NCBI RefSeq assembly: GCF_001423495.1
Contig: NZ_LMOG01000019.1
Location: forward strand, 218,699 to 282,698
Direction of reading: 5' to 3'
DNA from: Xanthomonas sp. Leaf131
GTDB taxonomy: Bacteria; Pseudomonadota; Gammaproteobacteria; Xanthomonadales; Xanthomonadaceae
Length of the DNA: 64,000 nt
Shown here: positions 46,179 to 58,193 of the stretch, in pieces
Position numbering within the stretch: position 1 is the stretch's first letter
Layout: each line of letters begins with the position of its first letter
The notes under the pieces: generated by a model
Seen by the model: the letters and a program-made list of their open reading frames with translations, nothing else
The model's database searches: none
Told to the model about the DNA's origin: nothing
Program-made: the position numbers and the translations under genes

Positions 46179-48101
46179 ATGCGTCCGATACAAGCGATAG
46201 GTGCGTTGCTGCTGATGGTCTGCAGCGGCGCTGCCACGGCATTGGGGTTGGGCGATATCCGGGTGTTGTCCAAGCCTGGGCAACCGCTGGTAGCCGAGAT
46301 TCCGGTCATCTCCAACGAGCCGGGCGAACTCGACAACGCACGTGTGGCACTGGCATCGGCGACCACGTTCGCGCGCGTGGGCCTAGAGCGTCCGCAGGGA
46401 TTGGTCAGCAGCCTGCAGTTCCAGTTCGCGCAGGACGCGCGCGGGCGTGCGGTGATTCGCGTAACCAGTAGCCAGGCAGTGGATCAGCCGGCGATCAACT
46501 TCCTGATCGAAGTGGAGTGGGGCCAGGGGCGTCTGGTACGCGAGTATTCCGCGCTGGTCGATGCGCCCAACACGGCCGCTTCGATTGCCGAGCCGTCGAT
46601 CGAGGCACCGCGCGCCGGGGCCAGCAACACGATCACACGCCAGTCCCCGGTCTCGGCGCCAGCCGCCGAAGGCACCGATCAAAATGCCGCCGCAGCCACG
46701 CCAGCTGCGCGCCGCAGTGCAGGCACCACCGCCACCGCGCAGGCCGGCGATGCGCTGCCGGCAGTGCGCTCTGGCCAGACCTTGTCGGAAATCGCCGCCG
46801 CCGTGGCGCGCTCCAGCGGACATTCGCTGGATCAGACCATGCTGGCGTTGTTGCGGACCAACCCGGACGCCTTCATCAACGGCAATATCAATCGCCTGAA
46901 GCAGGGCGCGGTGCTGCGTACCCCGCAAGAGGATGCGCTGGCCCAGGTCGGCGCGGCCGAAGCGGCGGTGATGGTGCGCGAGCAGGCCAACCAGTGGCGG
47001 CAGGCGCGCTCGGCGATTCCGCAGCCGGCCGAAGCCGGCGCTGCTGCCGCAACATCGCCCACACCCGCAGCACCTGCCGCGCCCACTACCACGGGTGCCG
47101 GTGCGCGGCTCGAAATCGCGCCTGCAGTGGCGAGTCAGACCAACAAGGCCGGCGCCACGTCCGGCACCAGTGCCGAAGGCGAGGGCGAGATGGCGGCCAA
47201 CCAACAGTTGCAACAGGCCAAGGAAGACATCGCCACCCGCGATGCCGAATTGCAGGATCTGCGCACGCGCGTGGCCGATCTGGAAAAACTCAAGCAGCAA
47301 CAACAAGCCTTGATCGCAATGAAGAACACCGATCTGGCGGCCGCGCAGAAGCGCCTGTCGGAAACCCCGGCTGCGGCGGATCAGGGCGGCGGCTTCCCGC
47401 TGTGGTTGATCGGCGGGCTGGTGTTGATCGTTGCGGCCGTTGTCGCATGGCTGGCCGCACGTCGCCGCAAACCCTCGCCGCTGCCGCCATTGCCGCGTCG
47501 TCAGTTCGACTTCGTGCCTGCCGAGGCTGCCGCCGAGACGGTAGAGCCGCAGGATGCCGAGCCAGCCACGCAGCCAAGCGAACACGATGTCGTGCATGAG
47601 ACCGAATTCGAGCAGGCCAATCTGCGCGAAGACGAGCGCGCTTACGAGGCACCGCAGCCGCTGTCGGAGATGTTGCGTCGCGAGCCGTTGGTGTCGGAGC
47701 CTGCGCCAGCGCCGGTCGTGATCAGCAGCGAGGATTGGCGGTCGTTGCGTGCAATACCGCAAGCGCCAGTGGTGGTGCCGGAATACCTTGAGCCTGAGCC
47801 TGAGCCGGCACCGGCACCGGACGACGCGGTCAGCGATCTTCCGCCGGTAGTGCCGCAACCATCGGTTGCCACCCAGAACAGCCTGGATTTCGAGCAAGCT
47901 CCCGTGGCTCCCATTACCACGCCCAGCGCAGAAACGCGCAGGGAATTCGCTTCCGCAGGCCGCGATCGGCTGGAGCTGGCAGTGGCCTACATGGATCTGG
48001 GCGACAAGGACACCGCACGCGGCCTGTTGCTGGAAGTCGCCGCCACCGGCGATGAAGCCACCCGTGCCGAAGCCGCCCAATTGCTGGAGCAGCTGACGTG
48101 A
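46179..48101 (+). CDS. fimV: FimV-family peptidoglycan-associated hub protein
   Basis: 640 aa. A signal peptide (about 1-24) precedes the FimV N-terminal domain (LGDIRVLSKPGQPLVAEIPV). A LysM-like region is at about 196-250 (VRSGQTLSEIAAAVARSSGH), a coiled coil at about 341-385, one transmembrane helix at about 406-430, then a long acidic, Pro-rich cytoplasmic part ending in the TPR-like FimV C-terminal motif LELAVAYMDLGDKDTARGLL. In Pseudomonas FimV organises polar type IV pilus and twitching proteins. It lies upstream of truA, as is common. Start chosen at 46179; 46155 is possible. Confidence 0.88.
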   Translation: MRPIQAIGALLLMVCSGAATALGLGDIRVLSKPGQPLVAEIPVISNEPGELDNARVALASATTFARVGLERPQGLVSSLQFQFAQDARGRAVIRVTSSQAVDQPAINFLIEVEWGQGRLVREYSALVDAPNTAASIAEPSIEAPRAGASNTITRQSPVSAPAAEGTDQNAAAATPAARRSAGTTATAQAGDALPAVRSGQTLSEIAAAVARSSGHSLDQTMLALLRTNPDAFINGNINRLKQGAVLRTPQEDALAQVGAAEAAVMVREQANQWRQARSAIPQPAEAGAAAATSPTPAAPAAPTTTGAGARLEIAPAVASQTNKAGATSGTSAEGEGEMAANQQLQQAKEDIATRDAELQDLRTRVADLEKLKQQQQALIAMKNTDLAAAQKRLSETPAAADQGGGFPLWLIGGLVLIVAAVVAWLAARRRKPSPLPPLPRRQFDFVPAEAAAETVEPQDAEPATQPSEHDVVHETEFEQANLREDERAYEAPQPLSEMLRREPLVSEPAPAPVVISSEDWRSLRAIPQAPVVVPEYLEPEPEPAPAPDDAVSDLPPVVPQPSVATQNSLDFEQAPVAPITTPSAETRREFASAGRDRLELAVAYMDLGDKDTARGLLLEVAATGDEATRAEAAQLLEQLT

Positions 48102-48109
48102 GCCCTGCC

Positions 48110-48505
48110 ATGGACAGCCTTGCCACAGACAAGCGTGCCGCACGCGAGCGGCGTATCGATTACGTGGAATTCGCCTCGATCGATCCGGACGCCAGCCGTC
48201 TCTTTTTCGAGCATGTCTTCGGTTGGCAATTTCAGGCCTATGGCCCGGATTACCTGGCCTTCAACGATGGGCGCCTGGACGGTGGTTTCTACCGTGCAAC
48301 TGCGCCGGCATCGGCCGAAGCGGGCCCGCTGGTTGTGCTGTATGCCGACGATCTGGCACCAGTGCTTGAACGCGTCCGTGCCGCCGGCGGCGAGATCGTC
48401 AAGCCGGTGTTCGGTTTCCCCGGTGGCAGCCGGTTTCATTTCCGCGAGCCGGGTGGCAGCACGCTGGCAGTGTGGTCCGAGCGCGCCGTCGATCAGGGCG
48501 ACTGA
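48110..48505 (+). CDS. VOC (glyoxalase/bleomycin-resistance-like) family protein
   Basis: 131 aa single-domain VOC fold: IDYVEFASIDPDASRLFFEH opens and HFREPGGSTLAVWSE closes the beta-alpha-beta pair. No specific substrate can be read. A GTG at 48098, overlapping the fimV stop, is an alternative start; the ATG at 48110 is preferred. It is probably coupled to the gene upstream. Confidence 0.82.
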   Translation: MDSLATDKRAARERRIDYVEFASIDPDASRLFFEHVFGWQFQAYGPDYLAFNDGRLDGGFYRATAPASAEAGPLVVLYADDLAPVLERVRAAGGEIVKPVFGFPGGSRFHFREPGGSTLAVWSERAVDQGD

Positions 48506-48679
48506 CCAAACGGCTGCGCTTACCGTCGGGGATGCGCGGCTGGTGCTCGGTGCGGCACTACCCCTCGTACACTGCGCTTGCTTCGCGACACGTGCGCTTC
48601 ACTGACGACCACTCGCCAAGTTTTTTTCGGCCGCTCCTGGTCCGCAAAACCAAATCGATTCAATGACAGGCAGGTTCCG

Positions 48680-49453
48680 ATGCGTTACGCGCTGGGCGTG
48701 GAGTACGACGGCAGCGAGTTTCAAGGCTGGCAGCAATTGGGCGAACACGGCGGGCCAACGGTGCAGGCCAGGTTGCAGGCGGCCTTGTCGTCGGTCGCCG
48801 ATGCCCCGGTGCAGGTGATCTGCGCAGGTCGTACCGATGCCGGCGTCCACGGCGAATGCCAGGTGGTGCACTTCGACAGCGATGCGCGCCGCGACCCGCG
48901 CAGCTGGATGTTGGGCACCACCGCGCGGCTGCCGCCCTCGATCGCGGTGCGCTGGTGCGTGCCGGCAGCAGCCGACTTCCATGCGCGGTTTTCCGCACGT
49001 GCACGCCGGTATCGCTATCGCCTGCTCAATCGTCAGATACGCCCCGCGCTGTACCGGCAGACCTTGAGCTGGGAGCGGCGCCCGCTGGATGCAGATGCCA
49101 TGCACACAGCGGCGCAGGCCTTATTGGGCGAGAACGACTTCAACGCGTTTCGCAGCGTGCAATGCCAGGCCCCGCATGCGCGCCGCAGCTTGCACGCCAT
49201 CAGCGTGCAGCGCATCGGCGAGGTGGTGGAGGTGCAGGTTCAGGCCAATGCATTCCTTCATCACATGGTGCGGAATATTGTTGGTTCGCTGATTCTGGTC
49301 GGAACCGGAGAACAACCGGTCGACTGGATCGCGACGTTGCTGGCCGGACGCGACCGCTCTGTGGCCGGGCCGACGGCGCCGCCACAAGGCCTGGTGTTCA
49401 TCGGGCCGTTGTATCCCGCAGAGTGGCATCTGCCCGCCGAGGTCACCCAATGA
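48680..49453 (+). CDS. truA: tRNA pseudouridine(38-40) synthase TruA
   Basis: 257 aa; makes pseudouridine at positions 38-40 of the tRNA anticodon arm. Catalytic Asp53 is in [11 protein letters not shown]. It opens [38 protein letters not shown] and the C-terminal AEWHLPAEV region are typical. CAGG lies just upstream of the ATG at 48680. Its stop overlaps trpF by 4 bases (ATGA). Confidence 0.95.
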   Translation: MRYALGVEYDGSEFQGWQQLGEHGGPTVQARLQAALSSVADAPVQVICAGRTDAGVHGECQVVHFDSDARRDPRSWMLGTTARLPPSIAVRWCVPAAADFHARFSARARRYRYRLLNRQIRPALYRQTLSWERRPLDADAMHTAAQALLGENDFNAFRSVQCQAPHARRSLHAISVQRIGEVVEVQVQANAFLHHMVRNIVGSLILVGTGEQPVDWIATLLAGRDRSVAGPTAPPQGLVFIGPLYPAEWHLPAEVTQ

Positions 49454-50118
49454 ATCGATCGCTGTACCGCACCCGTATCAAGTTCTGTGGCATGACCCGC
49501 GCCGGTGATATTCGACTGGCCGGCGAGCTGGGTGTGGACGCGGTAGGTTTCATCTTTGCGCACGGCAGCCCGCGCCGCGTGGCGCCGGCCGAGGCGCGCG
49601 CGATGCGCCAGGCCACCGCGCCAATGGTCGATGTGGTGGCGTTGTTCCGCAACAATTCCAAGGAAGAAGTGCGCGAGGTCGTGCGCACGGTGCGCCCGAC
49701 GCTGCTGCAGTTCCATGGTGAAGAAGACGACGCGTTCTGCCGCAGTTTCAATCTGCCTTATCTCAAGGCGGTGCCGATGGGCAGCACTGGCGTCAATGGC
49801 GATGACGCCAACGCGCGTACCTTGCAGCTTGCCTATCCCAACACGGCCGGCTTCCTGTTCGACAGCCATGCGCCCGGCGCAGGGGGCGGCACCGGCAAGA
49901 CCTTCGATTGGTCGCGGTTGCCGACCGGCTTGCATCGCCCGTTCCTGCTGGCCGGCGGCATCACGGCCGACAACGTGTTCGACGCCATCGTGGCGACGCT
50001 GCCGTGGGGCGTGGACGTGTCCAGCGGCGTGGAGCTGGCGCCCGGCATCAAGGACGGCCACATGATGCGCAAGTTCGTCGAAGAAGTGCGTCGGGCCGAT
50101 TGCCACGAGATGTCGTGA
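49450..50118 (+). CDS. trpF: Phosphoribosylanthranilate isomerase
   Basis: 222 aa TIM-barrel enzyme of tryptophan synthesis. Catalytic Cys13 in [11 protein letters not shown]; phosphate-binding loop [22 protein letters not shown] closes the barrel. It overlaps truA by 4 bases, so translation is coupled, and is separated from trpB by a divergent LysR-type gene. Confidence 0.95.
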   Translation: MNRSLYRTRIKFCGMTRAGDIRLAGELGVDAVGFIFAHGSPRRVAPAEARAMRQATAPMVDVVALFRNNSKEEVREVVRTVRPTLLQFHGEEDDAFCRSFNLPYLKAVPMGSTGVNGDDANARTLQLAYPNTAGFLFDSHAPGAGGGTGKTFDWSRLPTGLHRPFLLAGGITADNVFDAIVATLPWGVDVSSGVELAPGIKDGHMMRKFVEEVRRADCHEMS

Positions 50119-50235
50119 GTGGGGAATCGGGATTAGGGATTAGGCATGCGGAGCACGGGCTTTTGCCGCTGTTTTGGTAGTCTCGTCGCCGCTGCACATT
50201 GCTCTTGGTCGCTCGCTTTTCCGGCTAACGATTGC

Positions 50236-51210
50236 TCAGTCGCTTGTTTCTTGAACGACGCGGTTGCTGGATGGCTGCACTGAGCCGCGCGCGATATCTA
50301 TTGCAGGTGTCTGCACCCGATCCTCAGTCAGTGCAGCGCGCAACCAGCCCGCAAGCCGCTCGATCCGTGGATCCGGATTGCGCTTTGCGGCGCATAGCAC
50401 CCAGCGCCCGCGTGTCGGCATAAATCCCCAAGGCGCCAGCAAGCGTCCGGCGGCCAGATCTGCGGCGACCAACGGCTGCGGCGCGATCGCAATGCCCAGG
50501 CCGGCAGCAGCGGCTTCCAGTAGATAGACCAAGTGTTCGAATTCGGTACTGAAGCGCAGCGCCTCCGGCGCAACGCCGTGTGTCTGTGCCCATTCCGGCC
50601 AGGCCTGCGGGCGCGAGCGGGTGTGCAGCAAGGCATGATCGAGCAGAGCGGCGGGCTCTTTCCCGGTGAGTTGTGTCGTGGCTGCAAGCTGCGGGGTCAG
50701 CACCGGGCCGATCCACTCCACGCCCAGCTCGTGCACCTGCCACTCGCCAGGCCATGGCGGGGTGTCCAGTAGCAATGCCGCATCCAGGCCATCCAACTCC
50801 GGGCCGGGGGCTTGTTCGTTTGCCGAGAGGTGCAGGCGCACGTCCGGCAGGTCGTGCTGCAGCCGGCTCAGGTGCGGAATGACCCAGCGCGCGAGCAGGC
50901 TGCCCGAACAGCCCAGCACCAGCGGCGTCTCGTTACCAGGGCGCCGCAACAGCGCAGCCCAGGTCTCGCCGATCAAGGCGAAACCTTCACCGGTCGCATC
51001 GCGCAAACGTGCGCCTGCCGCCGTCAACACCAGGCCGCGCCCCTGGCGGGTGAATAGCGCGGTTCCTAGCGATTGCTCCAAGGTGCGCACATGCCGGCTG
51101 ATGGCGCCATGGGTGACGTGCAGTTCCTGCGCGGCCCGGCTGACGCTCTGCAGACGCGCAGCAGATTCGAAGGCGCGCAAGGCGGCCAGCGGCGGAAGCG
51201 GATAACTCAT
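50236..51210 (-). CDS. LysR-family regulator, TrpI-like, divergent from trpB
   Basis: 324 aa. The N-terminal winged helix ([20 protein letters not shown], then [18 protein letters not shown]) matches the GcvA/TrpI branch. The C-terminal effector domain has [18 protein letters not shown]. The gene faces away from trpB across 107 bp, as TrpI does in Pseudomonas, where it activates trpBA with indoleglycerol phosphate. That role is inferred from position and family. There are 117 bp between it and trpF (convergent). Confidence 0.85.
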   Translation of the reverse strand: MSYPLPPLAALRAFESAARLQSVSRAAQELHVTHGAISRHVRTLEQSLGTALFTRQGRGLVLTAAGARLRDATGEGFALIGETWAALLRRPGNETPLVLGCSGSLLARWVIPHLSRLQHDLPDVRLHLSANEQAPGPELDGLDAALLLDTPPWPGEWQVHELGVEWIGPVLTPQLAATTQLTGKEPAALLDHALLHTRSRPQAWPEWAQTHGVAPEALRFSTEFEHLVYLLEAAAAGLGIAIAPQPLVAADLAAGRLLAPWGFMPTRGRWVLCAAKRNPDPRIERLAGWLRAALTEDRVQTPAIDIARGSVQPSSNRVVQETSD

Positions 51211-51317
51211 ATGTGAGTCCAGGTCACAGGTTGCGGCAATCTTATCGATTTATCGCACCGGCCCGCTGCGCTAAAGTGCATCCTTCTCGTATGACCGCAT
51301 CGTTGCAGAGGATTCCC
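51211..51317. promoter_or_regulatory. Divergent control region of the LysR gene and trpB
   Basis: AT-rich block CTTATCGATTTATCGCAC at 51241-51258 overlaps the likely -35 position of a trpB promoter with -10 TAAAGT at 51272-51277. A weak -35 and a nearby regulator gene fit an activator-dependent LysR promoter. GAGG precedes the trpB ATG. Confidence 0.5.
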
Positions 51318-52534
<1,217 letters not shown>

Positions 52535-52535
<1 letters not shown>

Positions 52536-52744
52536 TGTCGCTGCGGCGCGTCACCGTGACCGCGCTGGCCGATCAGCCCGGCGAACAGGACCTGTTGTTC
52601 GCCTGGCTCGACCGCTGGGCACCGCAGATCCGTACGTGCTCGGAAAACAGCGGCTGCGGCTGTTGCCTGGACAGTTTCGATGTCGAGGTCGAGGCGCAAG
52701 CGTTGACCGAACTGCCTGCGGCCATGTACCAGGACATCCTTTGA
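52535..52744 (+). CDS. 69-aa cysteine-rich protein between trpB and trpA
   Basis: The ATG shares one base with the trpB stop (TGATG), implying coupled translation. Four Cys (35, 41, 43, 44) lie in RTCSENSGCGCCLDSFDVE, and the ends are acidic and hydrophobic. No signal peptide or membrane segment. I do not recognise the family. The Cys set could bind a metal or form a redox pair. Its place in the operon suggests a link to tryptophan synthase or its control, but this is inference. trpA begins 39 bases later. Confidence 0.72.
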
Positions 52745-52783
52745 TGCGGTCGCACCGCAGCTAACTTCTTTCAAGGTCTTTCA

Positions 52784-53590
52784 ATGCGTCGTATCGACGA
52801 AACCTTTCAACGCCTGCGTGCCGATGGCCGCAAGGCGCTCATCCCCTTCATCACCGCCGGCGACCCCTCGCTTGAGGCCACCGTGCCGGTCATGCACGCG
52901 TTGGTGCGTGCCGGTGCCGACGTCATCGAACTCGGCGTGCCGTTTTCCGACCCGATGGCTGACGGCCCTACCATCCAGCGCAGCTCCGAGCGCGCGCTGG
53001 GCCGCGGTGCCGGCCTGGCCTACGTGCTGGAAGCGGTACACGAATTCCGCCGCGAAGACGCCACCACGCCGGTGGTGCTGATGGGCTACCTCAACCCGGT
53101 CGAGATCCACGGCACCCGGCGCTTTGCCGAAGCCGCTGTCGCTGCCGGTGTGGATGGCCTGCTATTGGTCGATCTGCCGCCCGAAGAGGCCGCCGAGACC
53201 CGCGCGATCTTCACCGAAGTCGGCCTGGCCCTGATCGCACTGGCCTCGCCGACCACCAGTGAAGAGCGCCTGGACATGCTGTGCAGCAGCGCCCAGGGCT
53301 ATCTGTACTACGTCAGTTTCGCCGGCGTCACCGGCGCTTCGAATCTGCTCGACACCCACGCCGCCAGCGACCGCCTGCGCCAGCTGCGCCGACGTGCCGG
53401 CGCCCCGGTGGTGGCCGGTTTCGGCATCAAGGACGCCGCCAGCGCCGCCGCAATGGCCGTGGATGCCGAAGGCGTGGTGGTGGGCAGCGCCCTGGTCGCC
53501 GCCCTCGCTGAGGCCCCAGACGTCCGCACCGCCCGCGAATACGCCGAGGCGTTCCTGACCCCGCTGCGCCAAGCGCTGGACCAAGCCTGA
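52784..53590 (+). CDS. trpA: Tryptophan synthase alpha chain
   Basis: 268 aa TIM barrel that releases indole from indoleglycerol phosphate and channels it to TrpB. Catalytic Glu49 and Asp60 in VIELGVPFSDPMADGP, loop 6 region and VVAGFGIKDAASA phosphate site. Same numbering as E. coli TrpA. Follows the Cys-rich gene. Confidence 0.96.
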   Translation: MRRIDETFQRLRADGRKALIPFITAGDPSLEATVPVMHALVRAGADVIELGVPFSDPMADGPTIQRSSERALGRGAGLAYVLEAVHEFRREDATTPVVLMGYLNPVEIHGTRRFAEAAVAAGVDGLLLVDLPPEEAAETRAIFTEVGLALIALASPTTSEERLDMLCSSAQGYLYYVSFAGVTGASNLLDTHAASDRLRQLRRRAGAPVVAGFGIKDAASAAAMAVDAEGVVVGSALVAALAEAPDVRTAREYAEAFLTPLRQALDQA

Positions 53591-53931
53591 GACCAGACCA
53601 AAGCCCCTCTCGCGTCGACGCACGTGGCTTCGCTCGTACCCTCACCCCAACCCCCGCTCCGCGCCCCAACCCCCGCTCCGCGCCCCGGCCCGCGCTTGCG
53701 GCGCGGGCGCTCCAAGGCAAGCGCGCCAGTGGCGCGCAAGCCGTGCCTTCTCGCCCCGCAGGAGAGAGGCTTTGATCCTTCTCCCGTCGGGAGAAGGTGC
53801 CCCGCAGGGGCGGATGAGGGTACGGGTGAAGCCACATTCATCCCCCGCGCTACCTCGGCTTTCCCGCAGCGCGTTAGACTGTCGCCCCTCTGCGGCCCAC
53901 ATGGCCGCCCTGCATGGATTGTCATACACGC
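53591..53931. repeat. Intergenic region with palindromic repeats between trpA and accD
   Basis: Contains a broken CCCCTCTC-type unit (from 53602), two tandem copies of an 18-base unit starting CCAACCCCCGCTCC (53647-53682), and a CTTCTCCCG/CGGGAGAAG stem (53779-53796) followed by a GCCCCGCAGGGGC stem. The latter is related to the element at 26765. No gene is supported. Confidence 0.7.
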
Positions 53932-54816
<885 letters not shown>

Positions 54817-54886
54817 CGCTGGTCGCTGCGACCGCTGCATGCGCTTTGACGCGTGCGTCCACCTGTCGTCAGGAACACCGCAACGC

Positions 54887-56236
54887 ATGAGCAGTCGCAA
54901 GTATTTTGGAACCGACGGCATCCGCGGTCGGGTCGGGCAGGGCGTGATCTCGGCCGATTTCGTGCTGCGGCTGGGCAATGCGCTCGGCCGCGTGCTCACC
55001 GCCGGGCGCAGCAAGCGCCCGCTGGTGCTGATCGGCAAGGACACCCGCATTTCCGGCTACATGTTCGAAGCCGCACTGGAAGCCGGCTTGGTCGCCGCAG
55101 GTGCCGACGTGCAGTTGATCGGCCCGATGCCGACCCCGGCCATCGCGTTCCTGACCAACACGCTGCGCGCCGACGCTGGCGTGGTGATCAGCGCTTCGCA
55201 CAATCCGCATTACGACAACGGCATCAAGTTCTTCTCCGCCGAAGGCGAGAAGCTCGACGACGCCACCGAAGCGGCGATCGAGGCCGCGCTGGACGAGCCG
55301 TTCCACACCGTGGAATCGGAGCGTCTGGGCAAGGCGATCCGCACCCGCGATGCGATCGGCCGTTACATCGAATTCTGCAAGGCCAGCGTGGCGCGCGGGT
55401 TCACCCTGCAGGGCTTGCGGATGGTGCTGGACTGCGCGCATGGCGCGACGTATCACATCGCGCCGATGCTGTTCCGCGAGCTCGGTGCCGACGTGGTGGT
55501 CATCGGTGCCGCGCCGGACGGGCTGAATATCAACGCCGGTGTCGGCTCCACCCATATCGACAATCTCGCCGCCAAGGTGCGCGAGAGTGGCGCCCAGCTC
55601 GGCATCGCCTTCGACGGCGATGGCGACCGCGTGCTGATGGCCGACGACCAGGGCAACCCGGTCGATGGCGACGATCTGCTCTACGTACTCGCCCGCTCCT
55701 GGCAGGCCAGCGGCCGGCTCACCGGTACCGTGGTCGGCACGCTGATGACCAACTACGGTCTGGAGCAGGCACTGGCTGCATTGAACATCCCGTTCCAGCG
55801 CGCCAAGGTCGGTGACCGTTACGTGCACCAGGCGTTGGTGGAAGGCGGCGGCACGCTGGGTGGGGAAACCTCCGGCCATCTGCTGTGCCTGGATCGCGCC
55901 ACCACCGGCGATGGCATCGTGAGCGCGCTGCAGGTCCTTGAGGCCCTTGGCCGCGATGGACAGAGCCTGCGCGAGGCCTTGAGCAGTCTGAGCAAGGTGC
56001 CGCAGAAGACCGTCAACGTACGCTTGGAGGGCGGTGCCGCCAAGGCGATCGTGGAAGCGGCGGGTGTTCAGCAAGCGCTGCAGCAGGCGCAAGCCGCCGT
56101 GCAGGGGCGTGGACGCGCATTTTTGCGTCCCTCCGGCACCGAGCCGGTGGTACGTGTGACGGTGGAAGCCGACGACGCCGGCCTGATGCAGGACACACTC
56201 GATCGACTCTCAGGCGCCGTGCGTGACGCGGCGTGA
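54887..56236 (+). CDS. glmM: Phosphoglucosamine mutase
   Basis: 449 aa; converts glucosamine-6-phosphate to glucosamine-1-phosphate for cell-wall and LPS precursors. Phosphoserine Ser104 in [13 protein letters not shown], metal loop DGDGDRVLM, sugar loop GEtSGH region and phosphate loop [13 protein letters not shown]. It opens [15 protein letters not shown]. It lies 70 bp after accD and may share its transcript. Confidence 0.95.
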   Translation: MSSRKYFGTDGIRGRVGQGVISADFVLRLGNALGRVLTAGRSKRPLVLIGKDTRISGYMFEAALEAGLVAAGADVQLIGPMPTPAIAFLTNTLRADAGVVISASHNPHYDNGIKFFSAEGEKLDDATEAAIEAALDEPFHTVESERLGKAIRTRDAIGRYIEFCKASVARGFTLQGLRMVLDCAHGATYHIAPMLFRELGADVVVIGAAPDGLNINAGVGSTHIDNLAAKVRESGAQLGIAFDGDGDRVLMADDQGNPVDGDDLLYVLARSWQASGRLTGTVVGTLMTNYGLEQALAALNIPFQRAKVGDRYVHQALVEGGGTLGGETSGHLLCLDRATTGDGIVSALQVLEALGRDGQSLREALSSLSKVPQKTVNVRLEGGAAKAIVEAAGVQQALQQAQAAVQGRGRAFLRPSGTEPVVRVTVEADDAGLMQDTLDRLSGAVRDAA

Positions 56237-56312
56237 GTCGCTGATCATTGGCATCTGCGTGGTCTTTGCCAAGGCCGCGACGTTCTACCTGTTGTATCGC
56301 CTGCTGTCCTGA
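56223..56312 (+). CDS. Possible 29-aa single-helix membrane peptide
   Basis: A GTG inside the last codons of glmM opens a 29-codon frame: basic start TRRESL, then [20 protein letters not shown], a good transmembrane helix, and a stop at 56312. Overlap with glmM would allow coupled translation. There is no other support, so it may be chance. Confidence 0.35.
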   Translation: MTRRESLIIGICVVFAKAATFYLLYRLLS

Positions 56313-56360
56313 GCGGCAGGCTTCCTTTCGACCTTTTCGACTTCGACTGCAGATATCCGT

Positions 56361-57299
56361 ATGAGCGCCCGCATCCCGACCCTGGACATTACCCGTTTCG
56401 ACAGCGACCGCGACGCCTTCGTCGCCGAGCTCGGCGCGGCCTATCGGCAGTGGGGCTTTGCCGGCATCCGCAATCACGGCATCGCGCAGGCCGACATCGA
56501 TGGCGCCTACGAGGTGTTCAAGGCGTTCTTCGCGCTGCCGGAAGAGGTCAAGCAGCGCTACCACGTCAAAGGCAGCGGCGGCGCGCGCGGCTATACCGCG
56601 TTCGGTGTGGAAACCGCCAAGGATTCCAAGCATTTCGATCTCAAGGAGTTCTGGCATATCGGTCGCGAGATTCCGGACGATTCGCCGTATCGCGAGGTGA
56701 TGACGCCGAACCTGTGGCCCGAAGAAGTGCCAGGTTTCCGCGAGCGCGGTTATCGCCTGTACCAGCAGCTCGATCACCTGGGCTCGCGCGTGCTGTCGGC
56801 ATTGGCGCTGCATATCGGCCTGCCGCAGGACTATTTTGTCGACAAGACCAACAACGGGAATTCGATCCTGCGGCCGATCCATTACCCGCCGATCACCAGC
56901 GACGATATTCCCAACGTGCGTGCCGGTGCGCATGGCGATATCAACTTCATTACCTTGCTGGTCGGTGCCAGTGCTGCCGGCCTGGAAGTGCGTTCCAACG
57001 ATGGCGAATGGGTGCCCTTTACTGCGGATGCCGACACCATCGTGGTGAATATCGGCGACATGCTGCAGCGCCTGACCAACCACGTGTATCCGTCCACCAT
57101 CCATCGCGTGGTCAACCCGCCGGGCGAAGCAGCGCGCAAGCCACGTTACTCGGTCCCGTTTTTCCTGCATCCCAACCCGGACTTCCTGATCGACGTGCTG
57201 CCCTCGTGCATCACTGCCGAAAACCCAAGCCGCTATCCGGAGCCGATCACCGCACACGGCTTTCTGGAAGAACGTTTGCGCGAAATCAAGCTGAAGTAA
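56361..57299 (+). CDS. Isopenicillin-N-synthase-like 2-oxoglutarate/Fe(II) oxygenase
   Basis: 312 aa non-haem iron oxygenase. Iron ligands His191 and Asp193 (AHGDINFITLL) and His248 (STIHRVVNP); co-substrate Arg and Ser in RYSVPFFLH. The N-terminal DIOX_N region reads WGFAGIRNHGI. Bacterial members often act on small metabolites; substrate unknown. No antibiotic genes surround it, so beta-lactam synthesis is not suggested. It lies 124 bp after glmM. Confidence 0.88.
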   Translation: MSARIPTLDITRFDSDRDAFVAELGAAYRQWGFAGIRNHGIAQADIDGAYEVFKAFFALPEEVKQRYHVKGSGGARGYTAFGVETAKDSKHFDLKEFWHIGREIPDDSPYREVMTPNLWPEEVPGFRERGYRLYQQLDHLGSRVLSALALHIGLPQDYFVDKTNNGNSILRPIHYPPITSDDIPNVRAGAHGDINFITLLVGASAAGLEVRSNDGEWVPFTADADTIVVNIGDMLQRLTNHVYPSTIHRVVNPPGEAARKPRYSVPFFLHPNPDFLIDVLPSCITAENPSRYPEPITAHGFLEERLREIKLK

Positions 57300-57503
57300 T
57301 CGGCTTGGCGTTGCCTATCGCCGAGCGCAGCGAATAGCTGCGCTCGCAGCATAGACAATGACGAATGACTCACTTTTGTTTATAAAACTCCGCTCCTGTC
57401 TGGTTAAAGCTTGCGTTCACCTCAGCCGATAACTCAGTCTGATCGCTAGCGCGACGTCGGACTCGCCTGGCGCCCGCTGCTGATTGCGAAGAGGTGCGGG
57501 TGC

Positions 57504-58193
57504 ATGCGGATGCGATGGTTCAAACAGGTAGGTGCGGTTGCGGTGTTGCTGGCGTATTGCACTGCAGGCGTTGCAGTGGCAACGCCGATCAGTGTGACGG
57601 TGGTCGATGCCAACGGCATGCTGGTCGATGCGGTGGTCAGTCTGGAGCCGGCGCGGCCCGCTGCCGCCGGTACAGCCAAGACTGTCGAGATGGATCAGGT
57701 CAATTCGCAGTTCGTGCCCGCCGTGTTGGCGGTGCGCACTGGCACCCTGGTGCGCTTTCCGAACAACGATCAGATCCGTCATCAGGTCTACTCGTTCTCA
57801 CCAGCCAAGCGTTTCGAATTGCCGCTGTTCCAGGGCACCAAGGCCACGCCGATCCGTTTCGATCAGCCTGGCCTGGTGACGATCGGCTGCAATATCCACG
57901 ACTGGATGCTCGGCTATATCGTGGTGCTGGAGACGCCGTATTTCGGCAAGACCGGCAGCGACGGCCGCGTGCAGCTGGATGCGCCGGCAGGCAGTTACAC
58001 GCTGCGGGTCTGGCATCCGCGCATCAAGGGTGCTGCAGTCACCGAGCCGGTTGTGCTTGCGCGCGATGCATTGCAACGCCGCGTCACCTTGCAGACCACT
58101 GGCGGCGCGCCGATGGTGGCACCACCGGATGAGCGCGTGCGCGCGTTGCAGGATAAATTCCGCCGTGCCGATCCGAAGAAGCCGCATCCATGA
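57504..58193 (+). CDS. Exported cupredoxin-like protein (methylamine-utilisation-like)
   Basis: 229 aa. Signal peptide about 1-27 (ending AVATP). A cupredoxin-like domain has a blue-copper ligand set: His93 in QIRHQVYSF and Cys129, His132, Met135 in GCNIHDWM. A carboxypeptidase-regulatory-like strand region follows (DGRVQLDAPAGSYTLRVWHP). Annotated relatives are called methylamine utilisation proteins, but no mau genes are here. Its end overlaps the GGDEF/EAL gene by 4 bases (ATGA), starting a four-gene operon, so it may pass a redox signal in the periplasm (inference). Confidence 0.82.
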   Translation: MRMRWFKQVGAVAVLLAYCTAGVAVATPISVTVVDANGMLVDAVVSLEPARPAAAGTAKTVEMDQVNSQFVPAVLAVRTGTLVRFPNNDQIRHQVYSFSPAKRFELPLFQGTKATPIRFDQPGLVTIGCNIHDWMLGYIVVLETPYFGKTGSDGRVQLDAPAGSYTLRVWHPRIKGAAVTEPVVLARDALQRRVTLQTTGGAPMVAPPDERVRALQDKFRRADPKKPHP

